Part shown: one piece after another, positions 22,881-33,810 of the stretch | How positions within the stretch are numbered: position 1 is the first letter of the stretch | Layout of the letters: the number at the start of each line of letters is the position of its first letter | DNA from: Scedosporium boydii | Taxonomy: Eukaryota > Ascomycota > Sordariomycetes > Microascales > Microascaceae | NCBI GenBank assembly: GCA_002221725.1 | Contig: NJFT01000003.1 | Span: forward strand, 372,001-436,000 | Direction: 5' to 3' | DNA length: 64,000 bases | Translations under genes and position numbers: made by a program | The notes under the pieces: model-generated | What the model saw: only the letters and a program-made list of their open reading frames with translations | What the model was told of the DNA's origin: nothing | Databases searched by the model: none

Positions 22881-24933
22881 ATGCTCCTCTCCAATCTTTG
22901 CACCTTGCTCGCGTATACGAGTCTAGCTGTCGCCAGGTAAGAAATAGTATCCTCTGCCCCTTCTCAATTGCCCCTATGCTCACGTTCCCACGACTGTCCG
23001 TAGGCCGTCGAATCACCATGCGCGACAAGTTTCTCCGTCAAACATCCTCGAGAGCTACGAGTATGTCATCGTGGGCTCGGGTCCAGGTGGAGGACCGCTC
23101 GCCGCTCGACTTGCCATGGCCGGAAAGTCAGTCCTCCTCATCGATGCTGGCGACGACCAGGGCGGTTCTATTCCGTACCAGGTACCGGCCCTCAGCCTGC
23201 AATCCACAGAGTACGAGCCGATGAGGTGGGACTACTACGTCAACCACTTCAGCAATCTCACTATGCAGCAACAAGACTCCAAGATGACCTATCGCACTCC
23301 GTCGGGTGAGACCTACGTTGGCCTTAACCCACCGGCTGGCTCGACCCCTCAGGGAATCCTCTATCCCAGGGCCGGTACCCTCGGTGGATGCAGTGCCCAC
23401 AACGCTCTTATTACCGTCTATCCTCACAAGAGCGACTGGGATGGCATCGCGTCCCTCACCGGTGATTCTTCCTGGTCGGCATCCAACATGCGCAAATATT
23501 TCGAGCGCTTGGAAAAATGCACGTACCTCCTCAACGGCATCTCCGGTCATGGATTCAGCGGTTGGCTCTCCACCAGTCTGACTGATCTCACGCTCGTCGT
23601 GACCGACCTCAAGCTTCTGAGGATTGTCCTAGCTTCCGCTATTGCCATGGGCCAAGGTGGTCTCCTCTCATGGTTAATCACAACCGTTGGGGGTCTTACC
23701 GGCGTCCTTCTCAAAGATCTCAATGTCGACAGCCCCACAAGGGACTCGACGCAAGGAGTGTACCAGATGCCCATCGCCACCGACAATGGCTCACGATCCG
23801 GGCCCCGCCAGTTCATGCTTGACGTGGCCAAGGCCCAGAACCCCGACGGCTCCCGAAAGTATCACCTGGACATTCTCCTCAACACTCTGGTCACAAAAGT
23901 CCGCTTTGACACGACCGGCAGCAAACCCCGCGCGGTGGGCGTCGACTTCCTGCATGGTCAAAGCTTGTACCGCGCCGATCCTCGCTCAAACGGTGCTGGA
24001 AGCGGGACCCCCGGTTCGGTCGATGCCTCGAGCGAGGTAATTCTTGCCGCTGGCGCATTCAATACCCCGCAGCTCCTCAAGCTCAGCGGCATCGGCCCGC
24101 AGGACGAACTCGCGTCGTTCAACATTCCCGTAGTAGCCAACCTCCCCGGCGTCGGCACTAACCTGCAGGATCGCTATGAAACCACCGTGATTGGGAAGAC
24201 TACCTCTGATTTCGCCGTCACGTCAGACTGCAACTTCTACCGCACGCCGGATGATCCGTGCCTGACGCGCTGGAAGAACGGCGGCTCCGTCTCGACGCTC
24301 AAGGGCGTGTACGCATCCAATGGTATCGCTCTCGCTATTACCAAGAAGTCGACCTCTGCCAGCAGCAGTGATGATCCGGATATCTTCATCGCCGGTGCAC
24401 CCATCTCTTTCCCGGGTTATTACCCAGGCTACTCTGCCGACGGCACTGCTGATGCGAGACACTGGACCTTCCTCACCCTCAAGGCCCACACCCGTAACCG
24501 CGCCGGCACGGTCAAGTTGCGATCCACTGATCCCCGCGACACTCCCCTTATCGACTTTAACAATTTCGCCGACCCGGCAGCGGCGGCGCTCGACTCGAGG
24601 GCTGTGGTCGAGGGTATGAAATTCACTCGAAGTCTTTTTACCTCGATAGGAGGGTTCACGGAAGTGTGGCCCGGTGCGTCCGTTTCTTCGGACGCTCAGC
24701 TCGACAACTGGGTGAGAAAGGAGGCGTGGGGTCATCATGCAAGCTGTACTTGCCCGATCGGCCCCGATAGTGATCCGATGGCGGTGTTGGACTCGAAATT
24801 CCGGGTGCGAGGCGTAGATGGTTTGAGGGTCGTGGATGCGTCGGTGTTCCCTCGAATTCCGGGGTACTTCCTTGTGGTTCCGGTTTACATGGTGAGCGAG
24901 AAGGCGGCGGACACGATTCTTGGAGTCGCCTAG
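22881..24933 (+). CDS. Secreted GMC oxidoreductase (FAD-dependent)
   Basis: Exons 22881-22936 and 23004-24933 (67-nt intron) give 661 residues. The intron falls right after the signal peptide MLLSNLCTLLAYTSLAVA. The FAD-binding Rossmann motif is YEYVIVGSGPGGGPLAARLA, followed by LLIDAGDD. The GMC signature 1 region is ILYPRAGTLGGCSAHNALIT; signature 2 is near ILAAGAFNTPQLLKLSGIGP. The C-terminal catalytic His is in WGHHASCTCPIG, and VRGVDGLRVVDASVFPRIPG closes the FAD domain. The second catalytic His/Asn expected about 40 residues later appears replaced: the stretch reads GYFLVVPVYMVSEKAAD. The enzyme should oxidise an alcohol, sugar or aromatic alcohol outside the cell. An extra hydrophobic stretch lies at about residues 205-260. 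Confidence 0.9.
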
Positions 24934-27900
24934 ATGGCAGAGCGGAGGGGAGAGAGGAGGGAACTTTTTTTCTCAGTCAATCATTTTATTCGAATTTTGC
25001 ATCTATTCTAAATTCTAGTCCTCGTAATTAATGCTATATATTGATCTACATCAATTGATCTGTTCTAAGGGCCGTTCCGGATCGACAATCGCATGAAAGT
25101 ATGATCGGCAATTCTGCATTGGCAAGATGATTCTTCAAGACTTGGCACTGGGGAAGTCTACCAAACTCTTGGTGATCAACTGATTCTCTATGGAAAAGCC
25201 GCACTAATTGCAAGCAAACATCTGAGTGAGTCTTGGGCCGCTCCGCTTTTCTGAGAGGGCGCTTCGGCAATGATTCCGAGAAGTCCCACGGAGCCAGCAT
25301 TAAGCATTAACCCAGGTTGGATGAGCGCGGTTGGTAGTCCGCGAAGTCGGTAATAGTCTACGATGTCCAGGGAAACTGCCGAATGCCGGTGCTCATGGGA
25401 AACCCCTGAACCCCTGGATCCCTCGGCTGGCCAGCCTGGCAAATACTTCGAATGAAGTCGTGGGGTTACTGGAGATCGAGGTGCTATGGGACCACGTACA
25501 AGCCTACAAGGTTCCCCAAAGAAAATCTGGTAAGAAACATGTGAGATTCTTACGATCGTGATGCATCATAAATGAGACGTCGAACGATCAGGCATTGGGA
25601 TTTCGTCAGTTTAAAGAGAGGAAAGTGAGTCCATCACTTGAGACCCAGTCCAACCCAACCGTTGAACATAGAGAGACATTTGATGCGCTGCATTCTGGAA
25701 CGGGGAATAAATTTCTGAAAATAAGCAATAAACAGTGCCCTCGAATAAGACACGAGTTTCCGAGAGGGATTTACTTTGCAGAAGGTATGGTATTGCTTGA
25801 TTGACTTGAATATTACTTCATGCTGAGTGGGCATGAGTCGTAATCTCGTAGGGGAATGGAGTAGAAGTGGCGCTGCTGAAGAGTCCGTCTTTGACCAACT
25901 ACATAGCGACTAGCGCAAGCCCAGCTCGAGATCCAGGGCCAGCTGAATGGGCAGGGATCTAGGTTCCAATGCTAGTTTACATAGCGCTATCGATGCAGGG
26001 GATGTGACAGTAACCTGGCTGGCCAGTCATGGCAAGTGGAATGAGGGAGAGCTTTTCCGAGGTGCAAGGTACCCGAGGGCGAAGGGAGCATGGGAGCACG
26101 GGAGCGTGGGAAACCAAACGGAAGGGAGAGAAAGCATGGATGCAAAACAATCCAGTTCGTCCGACCGAAGGGAAGGTTCTTTGAAGGAAGCAGGCATTCT
26201 CGCTGGGATGTAACGGACTGGGGAGCATCGAAGAAGAAGAAGAGGGGTTCTTCGGACATCGCACTTTTTGGGAGGTGCGCTGCGGCTGGACGAATTAGGC
26301 AGGGATCTACAGCCGTCTTGCGTATTTCAGTTGCTGTTCCGTGGGAGCGTCCAGGAGCGCAATGTCGTCTCCAGGATCGATCAGACTGGAGAGCACAAGA
26401 TCAGTCAAATTTAGTTCCAATTAACTTTGTTCTAGTACTTCGTGGTGCCCCCCCGGCTGCCCTTCGCACAGATTCACAGGGGAAAGAAGAGACTTTAAAT
26501 CCCCTAAAGCCGACCACCTTTATTCGCAAACAACACTACAAGTCCGCTGGATCAACGCTTTGTTTGATTTACTCAGTTGGGCCTACTTCGTAGGAAGAAC
26601 TAACCTCCACGGGGGTTACGCCTTGACTTTCCCCGGTCAGGTCGGCAATGGCGGTCAACTATTGTTTCGCTCGGTTCCTCTCCTTGAGCTTGTCTGTGTA
26701 CGGGGTTATGGGGAAGCCCCAACCACTTCTTCGACAAGAGGGATTAAAAGTTTTGTTCCACTAGTACGAAGTATTGTGCTTTTCCCCGTTTCCCCACAAG
26801 GCTTGATGCCACCTCTAATGTGTCTTGGTCCCTGGGTCTTGCCCACCAACACACCACAACACCAACATCCCGAGTTCGGTGGACGAACCAGACCTCCTCT
26901 ATGTACCAAGTACAGTACACCATATCCTCTTCATTGAGTGAAATGACCCTGAACACGAGGGAGGGTGATCCTTGGGAGAATACCTATTGGTTTTACCTGT
27001 ACAGGTAGAACGCGGATACATAGACTTGTAGTACCACCGGCCAGCGACAAGATTCTAAGTAAGATGAGGAGATGGGCAACGTAATTCGCCAGTCTCTCAT
27101 CGCTCCAATCACCAAGCTTTCCGACGCACCCTCACCCGGTGCGTTTCCGGAATGTGGCTGGACGATCACAGCTCAATAAAATCTGATCCCTGTCCGACCG
27201 CCCACATCAGGCCTGAAGCCGCTCCATCACCTCTCTTGACCAGCTTTCGGCGGCAGCTGGGAAACTAGTAATAATACAGGGGCCTGAGTACCGTAGCATT
27301 CCGCCCCCAACTTGACCTCCTCTCTCATAGGAATTTTGCTCCTTCTTGTTGCGATTGTTGCACACAACAGTGCTCACTGGTCTAGAACTAATCTAGCTTG
27401 GCTGCTCAACTTGCTATTGATAGCGTTGAACACAGAAGCTAACGCGGTCTTGGGCGATCCGTCCTACACGTCGCCAGCATTAGACCCATCGGTTTAGAGT
27501 CAAGATCCCTGCCCCAAGCTCGCAGGTGTCAGGGATGAGCTTATCCATTGCTCTTTGGGATGAGTGACCGTGTACTCCGGAGATACCCCATCCACAAGCC
27601 CGGGCCGCCTTACAAACCTGGTTACTTGGACGTAGAGTCGAACCAACGGGGCGTTCCTTTTCTCAAGAGAAGAGCCATGGAATCCTGTCACACCGGAGCA
27701 ACAAACCGAAGGTAGAACCTTCCCGCCTCCATCTGGCTTGAGATGCATCTTGCTCCCAGGCTCTTCCACTCTTGATCCACCTGAGGGCCAATAAGTTCAC
27801 CAATAATCCACAAGCTGAGGTCTGAGGGCTCAGAATCCTCTTTGGCTTCGTCTCCCAGTGGAATTTTTTTTCTCTTCTTTTCTTTTTTTCTATCCAGTGG

Positions 27901-28229
27901 GCCTTATCCCTGCCCTGTCAAACAACGACATACCCATCCCATCACATCCATGCCCCGCCCTATCTCATTCTAGGAGCTATATGAGCGACGTTATCCGGCT
28001 CATCACTTCCACCGTTGCGCCATTCTCGCCGATCACTTCCTAGAATCTTCTTCGGCCCTTTGGAGAGGCGGCTTGGTTGCTTATCATTTTATCTATCCGC
28101 GCTATCTCTCCAAGACACACATTAAATATATTTACTCTTAGCGTTTCCCTCGTCGCTTATTTTAATCATTCTCCAACCCGCATCCTCAGCCGGCGGAATC
28201 CTCAAACCTTCCTCCGACTTTAAGCCACC
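24934..28229. other. Intergenic, 3.3 kb gene-empty tract
   Basis: No open frame in either strand shows a recognisable domain, and none can be joined sensibly. It contains CTGGCCAGCCTGG-type words at 25425-25440, similar in flavour to the tract at 21.7 kb, a 14-bp perfect palindrome (tacctgtacaggta, 26994-27007), and a long CT-rich stretch at 27860-28200 that is probably the leader and promoter of the RGS gene. It could be an old, unrecognisable transposon or simply a long regulatory gap. Confidence 0.4.
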
Positions 28230-29683
28230 ATGGGGCTCCTGCCGTTGACTTACTCGCGTCCCGCGTACGTACCACGCGAGGACTCGAGAAAGAGCCTCGA
28301 GTCATTCAGTACGGAGAAGGCTTCTCTTCGCTCCGGAAGATCCGGTCTGTCAGCTGGTATCCCCGATGCTCTCGCCTTCGATAAGATCATTGCTGGGGAG
28401 ACGTGTCCGGTATGTCATCAACCTCGAGGGGGAAAAAATCATCTACTAACAGATTTATATAGCCCATGTCGGTCCGCGACTTTATGAACTATCTTCTTTT
28501 TGTCGAATACTCGGCAGAAAACCTTCAGTTCTACCTCTGGCACAGGGATTATGTCCAGCGATTCGCCCAAGCTCCCAGGTCCGACCTGGCTCTTGCCCCC
28601 CAATGGACCAGGGCGATGGAGGAGGAGACGGTCTCCAAGCTGCAGAGGGAGGCCGCTGGGGATAAGCGACGTGTTTGCACGGGTGCCGCGGAGATGTTCA
28701 AGGGTACCGACTTTGACAAGAAGAGGCCCACAGAGACCGTGACGGAGATTGACCCATTCTCACCGAGGGCAACGACAAGCCACAGTAACAAGGAGTCAAT
28801 CTACGCGCTATCATCACTGGCGTCAAATACCAGCACTCTTCGGTCTCCCACGAGCGAGGCTTTCGCCTCCGTGGGTGCTAAAACTCCATGTGAGCATTCC
28901 CAAGCAGGCCCTCGCCATCTCAGATCTGGAAATTTGCTAATAATGTCCACCGCAGTCACCATTCAGCCCTTCCGAGAAGAAATCGACCGCATCATCTCCA
29001 CCTACATCATGGTCGACGCTCCTCGGCAACTCAACCTCTCCGATCGAGATCGCCGGACACTCCTCCATGCCCTCTCCTACACAACCCACCCCTCCGCGCT
29101 CCGGATTGCCTTCGAATGGGTCGACTATTCTCTCCGCTTCCAGAGCCACCCCAACTTCGTCCGCTGGTCCGTCTGCAACGGCAACCCGCCTCGAGTCTCC
29201 TTCGCTCGCATGCTCGGTTTCAGCGGAATTGCCATGTGTCTTGGTTTTGCCATCATGTTGACTCTCAGCACATCAGCGAGGGGATATCGTGCCATCTTGG
29301 CAATTGGCTGGGCTATAGGCATCTGCGCTGTGGTGGCGAGCTACCGAGGAATGTGCATCTGCATGTATGCTATGCACCATCGACACATTCGCCCCTGGGA
29401 ACTCTTCCTGGACGCGGAGGAGAATCCCGAGGCCGTAGGGAAGCGGTCGTTTGACTCATTCGGCTCGAGTAACAGTTTCGAACACGAGCCGTGGCTGGTC
29501 AAGTACTCCGAGAAGAACCTCATGCTCAAGATCTTCGACAAGGAGGCGTGGATCGAGGAGCCGATGCTCAGGCAAATTCAGGACACCATCTTCGTGCAGT
29601 CCCTGCTTATCGGAACTGCGGCGGCCGCCGTTCTTGCTCTCATCTTTGTACTCATTCCTTCTGGAAATCTCTTTTCCTTTTAA
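28230..29683 (+). CDS. RGS-domain membrane protein, Rax1-like
   Basis: Exons 28230-28409, 28463-28889 and 28956-29683 give 444 residues. The first two exons carry an N-terminal RGS domain split by a long acidic/Ser linker: FDKIIAGETCPPMSVRDFMN and YLLFVEYSAENLQFYLW, then FTIQPFREEIDRIISTYI with the helices that follow (DRDRRTLLHALSYTTHPSAL). The second intron was placed so that TPFTIQPFREEI is restored, the pattern seen in relatives. Three hydrophobic segments end the protein: about residues 285-305 (GFSGIAMCLGFAIML), 310-335 (AILAIGWAIGICAVVASY) and 420-440 (LLIGTAAAAVLALIFVLI). RGS plus three C-terminal spans is the Rax1 layout, known in yeast for bud-site selection and in Aspergillus for growth and stress. 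A canonical GTPase-activating role is possible but unproven. Confidence 0.78.
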
Positions 29684-30083
29684 ATCTATTTCCTTTGTTT
29701 ATACTGAGCGCAGTGTTCGCAGGACTGCTGTTGGTTTCCTATGTTTTAGTATATTTACGGATGGAGTCACGATGAATATGACGTGGCCCGTTTTTGAACT
29801 TGCACGTCTATGAGGGCGTTTGAGGGCTTATTCAAAACAGAATGGAACGGCGGAGCCTCATGGGAAAATGGGAAGGAAAATGGGGTTCGGATATGTTTGG
29901 TTTTAGGTAGTATACCCGCTCGTTTACGACCACTATTCTTTGTAATAACTCCCAGGATAGCCAAGGGTTTAATCTGATTTTCTTGCCCAGTTTGAATATC
30001 GCACTCAATATCGCCCCAATCGATATAACACGCCCTCGTGAATCCAATAGCTTTCAGTTCCAGTCCTGAGGGCCGTGGCCTTC
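29684..30083. other. Intergenic between convergent genes
   Basis: It holds the 3' ends of the RGS gene (plus) and the TMEM86 gene (minus). No further gene or repeat is visible. Confidence 0.5.
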
Positions 30084-30752
30084 TTACTTCGAATCCAAAA
30101 TGCCCAGTGCAATCGTTCCTTGGCCGCAATAATACAAAATCCAAACTGCGTACCGAATCCATACACTATGCGGCGACCCAGGAGCAAGTAAGAACCGTTC
30201 CGTTGCGAGAATGGAATCCGATATCGTGAAATAAACAGCCCCCGCGATAACCCGCCCATTTTCCTGCGTCAGCGACGAGAGAACCATGCCGGCAATGGTC
30301 GTGGCGTACACCAAAATCGGAACACGCAGATCGCTCTCCACGCGGGGTACCAAGATTTTGATCATGATCGAGGTCAAAGCTACCAGGATGGCGGCGGCAC
30401 TGACTCGCCAGCTTTCCGCCTGTATCCCAGCCAACCCGCGTCCCTTCTTCGAGAAGAGCGGGATGTAGAGCAGATGTGCCATCAGGAAGCTGCCGAGACC
30501 GAGGAGGAAAGGCATTTCCCCGTCCCAGGCGAGGAAGGCATCGCCGACGGAACCGAGGGCGAGCGCTGCGGAGAGCAGGGTTGGTCCACCTCGTAGGTGG
30601 GAGTAGGCCGCAAGGAGAGATGTCGAGCCTGCCTTTGTGAACATGCGCCAGCAGCTGGGTGGTGAGAGGGTATCTAAGCCGTACAGAATGGAGAGAAAGG
30701 AGGAGATCCCAAGCACCGCATTGCTCAGTGTTGAAGCCTTGGCTGGCGCCAT
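30084..30752 (-). CDS. YhhN/TMEM86 family membrane protein (lysoplasmalogenase-like)
   Basis: A single-exon gene of 222 residues with about eight hydrophobic segments. The hallmark parts are KAGSTSLLAAYS near residue 40, ALALGSVGDAFLAWDG (the S-x-x-G-D family acidic motif), FLLGLGSFLMAHLLYIPLF, and the C-terminal GAVYFTISDSILATERFLLA with a second conserved Asp. In TMEM86A/B these aspartates are tied to hydrolysis of the vinyl-ether bond of lysoplasmalogens. Ascomycetes largely lack plasmalogens, so in this host the substrate is likely another lysolipid or unknown; that is inference. The protein should lie in ER or other internal membranes. Start codon and end both fit the family length. Confidence 0.85.
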   Translation of the reverse strand: MAPAKASTLSNAVLGISSFLSILYGLDTLSPPSCWRMFTKAGSTSLLAAYSHLRGGPTLLSAALALGSVGDAFLAWDGEMPFLLGLGSFLMAHLLYIPLFSKKGRGLAGIQAESWRVSAAAILVALTSIMIKILVPRVESDLRVPILVYATTIAGMVLSSLTQENGRVIAGAVYFTISDSILATERFLLAPGSPHSVWIRYAVWILYYCGQGTIALGILDSK

Positions 30753-31793
30753 GGGGAGCGGGTTGGCAAGAATTAGAGATATTCAAGACACGATGAGCCG
30801 ACTACATATAGCTGAGCGACAATGGCTTTGTTGGCAGGGAGATTTGGGCCTTTGAGTACTCGCGGAGCTCGAATTAGAACTGGGTTCTGTGGACCTCTGT
30901 CTTTAGCAGAAGCTTGGACGATTTGACCTGCCATTTGAGGCTAGTGCCATCCTGGTTTCCTGGTTCCCTGGTTGAGCCGAGGTGATTGGATCAAGAAGAG
31001 GGGCGAGAGCAACATGTGGGCTGTGGAATTTAATCCACAGGCTTTGGCGATTTTCTAGGTTTGCTTCACGCGATGAGCTTGGGTGCGGAAGATATTCGCT
31101 CTTAGTTCTATGGCCGCATATCCTAATTACCTCTAGGACATGGGATCAGAATGGAAAATCCACCACGATGCTATTATCTGGCTTGAAGCTTGATTAACTT
31201 CGTGGGTCACTGCTACTGAGGAAATCAACAATTGTTCCTGTCCACTGATTACTAGCAATACCATTCCAATTTCCAACGGTGCAATCGTCGTATGTAGGCA
31301 AGAAGTAATGCTCACCTTTTTTTTTCGCGTACACTGGGTGCGTATAGTCTTTGGGAACGTCCCAGGGTTGGCCCGCCGGCTCTGGTTAAAGCCCACCAGT
31401 AATGAATCTCTAATAAACGATTCTGGCTTTTGAACCTCCGAAGAGAAGAAAACGATGGCCTCAGTCGTCAAAGCCATCCCCTTGTATGAAGGCCGAGCAA
31501 TGCTATGGCAAGAGACGATCCCCCGCCAGCTTATATTCGTGGTGAAGATCTAGTTGTAGGTGCATAGATTCCTAGCACGAGTTTTTGCCGGTTTCCCAAT
31601 CTAAAGTGGACCGTATTGAATGTGAGTCCGAAGGAGGCCCCTCACGTATTCCCAGCACTTTAGAGCTCTGAAGCCTTCGGGGCCGCTGTTTGGTCCGCAC
31701 CAGATAGGTCGTACTTCCACCATTCTATCCATATTTCACACTCTCAGAACCACTGCCCACTGCACTCCCACGTGTCTGGCCGCGCCTCTTTAG
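30753..31793. other. Intergenic, 1 kb
   Basis: It contains the TMEM86 gene promoter and the 3' flank of the broken CorA-like gene. A weak 114-codon frame at 31133-31477 has no domain. A 9-T run lies at about 31318-31326. Nothing else seen. Confidence 0.45.
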
Positions 31794-33810
31794 TTATTCC
31801 TGCATCGGCCGTACTCTACTCTCCCTTCGCTGCCAAATCCAGTATACCATGAGTGTGCACATGGTAAGAGTGACGGCCACTACGACAGCGATCCACACCT
31901 GCTTGTGAACCACAAACAAGGATTTCCTGGCCATAGGCTCAACTTTACTCACCACCTCCACAAAACTGGTGCTGAAGAAGGCCTGCCGTTGATGGGAGCC
32001 GAGGTTAGTGATAAGTAGTCACGTCTGTATTGAGTTAGGTTTGGGCAGCCCAGGGGAATAGTTAGACCCGTTCCCTACATACATACCAAGACTAGATTTG
32101 TGGGCAAATAGAAAAGGGCGATCAAAGTCATGATGCGCATGATACGAGAATCTCGATGCGTTCTATTTGGTGAGCGATGCGATAAGTCTATTCTCATCTG
32201 AATCCTCTTGGGCAATTTGCGCGAGCTTGAGGCCATTGCTATGCATAAGTTCTTGGCCATGGAACTTGAGAATGTCGGTGTACTTTTCGTCGTTAGTACC
32301 ATCCACTCGACTGGAGGAAATAGAGAGTAAAACTCACCAACATCCTTATATCGTCGGATACGTTCAGGGGTTTCTGGACTATCCGTATGTAGTTATTCAC
32401 TTCGCCAGAGTGTTGAGGATGTCTTGCTGGAAGGCCTCGTGGAGAGATATATCGAAGCTGTGTGTCTCGAAGAGCTTTTCCTCGTGCGCCCCAACTGCAT
32501 CAATTATGTCGACAGTATTGAGCAAGATTGTATGTACGTGGTGTAGCTTTTTTCGTAGGGCATGCATTGTCTGCTTTGATGAGAAGTCAAGCCCGAATTC
32601 TGCATATGGTTTGTAGACGGCGACCGCACGATCCTATAGCTGGGAGGTAAGTCTGCATTAAACACAGCGGAAATTTGATCACTGCGGTTCTTGTACATCA
32701 TGATCGCTCCATTTCTACATTCTCAGAAATGCAGACTTACAATGTTTGAAGTTGTTCCGCGATGTAGTTAAGGTACTCTCGCCAGTGATCGGTGGCCGCC
32801 TCAGGATAGTCAATATGCAAATGCAGAGGATGGCTTCGGTCCCCAGGCGTCACACTCTTAACGCTCTGGGAAAATAGAACCGGTGGCTGTATAATAACCC
32901 AGGTTGAGGAACTGTTGGCTTGGTTATATGAATGGTGGAGGGCCGACTGGCAACAGGACCATGGGTCCTCACGCTCGCGCCCATGGCGTTCGAAGTGACA
33001 AATATTATAACAGATCGCTGTGCCAGAAGGAGGAGGTAAAAATAGACCCGTTAGCGAGTAGGTCGCCGAGATGCTAGAGTCATTCCGAGCATATACTTGG
33101 GGATTTCTGCGTTCTGTGCGATCCTAGGTCCAGGGTGGCTTTTTTTTTGAGCGATGAAATGCCATGTAGTCCTCATCAGAGAATGAATACTTTCTCATGA
33201 AACCGGAAACTAGTTTGAGAAACTGTGGTGCAATGCTGAGGGATGTATACATTTGCTGGAACATATCCGCCGTGGCGTTTATTACGCCCCATGAGATGCG
33301 GCGATGTAGGAAGCTGCACTGGAGTTAGTTAAGACTGCCTCATGGGACGATTATTATCGCCCAGCTGCATACAATACTCTGTAGCATCCAGCTCGCACCT
33401 CGGACTGGAGGCTGTTAGAACAGTGGCTTTGAGAGGTAATTTCAACTCTCCTACACTTAAGACCGATCTCAGGTCACTCGCGGTATAAGCCCACGTCGCT
33501 ATACTCTGGAAATCGCCATGTGCGGCTATTTCATCCCCTTGCGAGACTTGCCCGACCGTTCGTGATGGGCGAGGGATCTTGCCAATGACTTCAATCCTCG
33601 CACGCTTCTCTTCGTGGGCAGACAAGAACAAGTCGGGAATTTTCCCAATGAATTCATCCGGGAAAAGCATATTCGCCCAAGTTGTCACAATTAGTGTCAC
33701 AATTGTATCATGCCGCGCCGTTTGATAGAGTTCGTCAAAATGAAGTCGAGAAGGATGGTGTCATAGAATCCCAAGAGACCGAGGGTCGATTTCACGGCGG
33801 TACATATTGT
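31794..33810 (-). pseudogene. Broken CorA-like Mg2+ transporter family gene
   Basis: Read on the minus strand, consecutive pieces match the fungal CorA-like family in order. Piece 1 (about 33810-33330) includes HFDELYQTARHDTIVTLIVT and DLRSVLSVGELKLPLKATVL. Piece 2 (about 33310-33127) includes FLHRRISWGVINATADMFQQ. Piece 3 (33123-32750) includes DPWSCCQSALHHSYN and STWVIIQPP. Piece 4 (about 32637-32400) includes TMHALRKKLHHVHTILLN. Piece 5 includes ILKFHGQELMHSNGLKLAQI. Piece 6 includes HRDSRIMRIMTLIALFYLPT, the first membrane helix. The final exon (31794-31983) has FFSTSFVEVV and VWIAVVVAVTLTMCTLMVYW, the second helix. Lesions: TGA at 33761-33763, no clean splice between pieces 1 and 2, TAG at 33124-33126, a phase clash between pieces 3 and 4, and frame changes near 32400 and 32165. 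Intact GT-AG introns remain near 32310 and 31984-32090. Confidence 0.7.

Noticed and set aside
26090..26593. 167-codon plus-strand frame
   Set aside because: Arg-rich, domain-free, and inside a gene-empty tract; most likely chance.
27600..27680. GGTTCGACTC-like word on the minus strand, resembling a tRNA B box
   Set aside because: No matching A box and no acceptor-stem pairing at a fitting distance.
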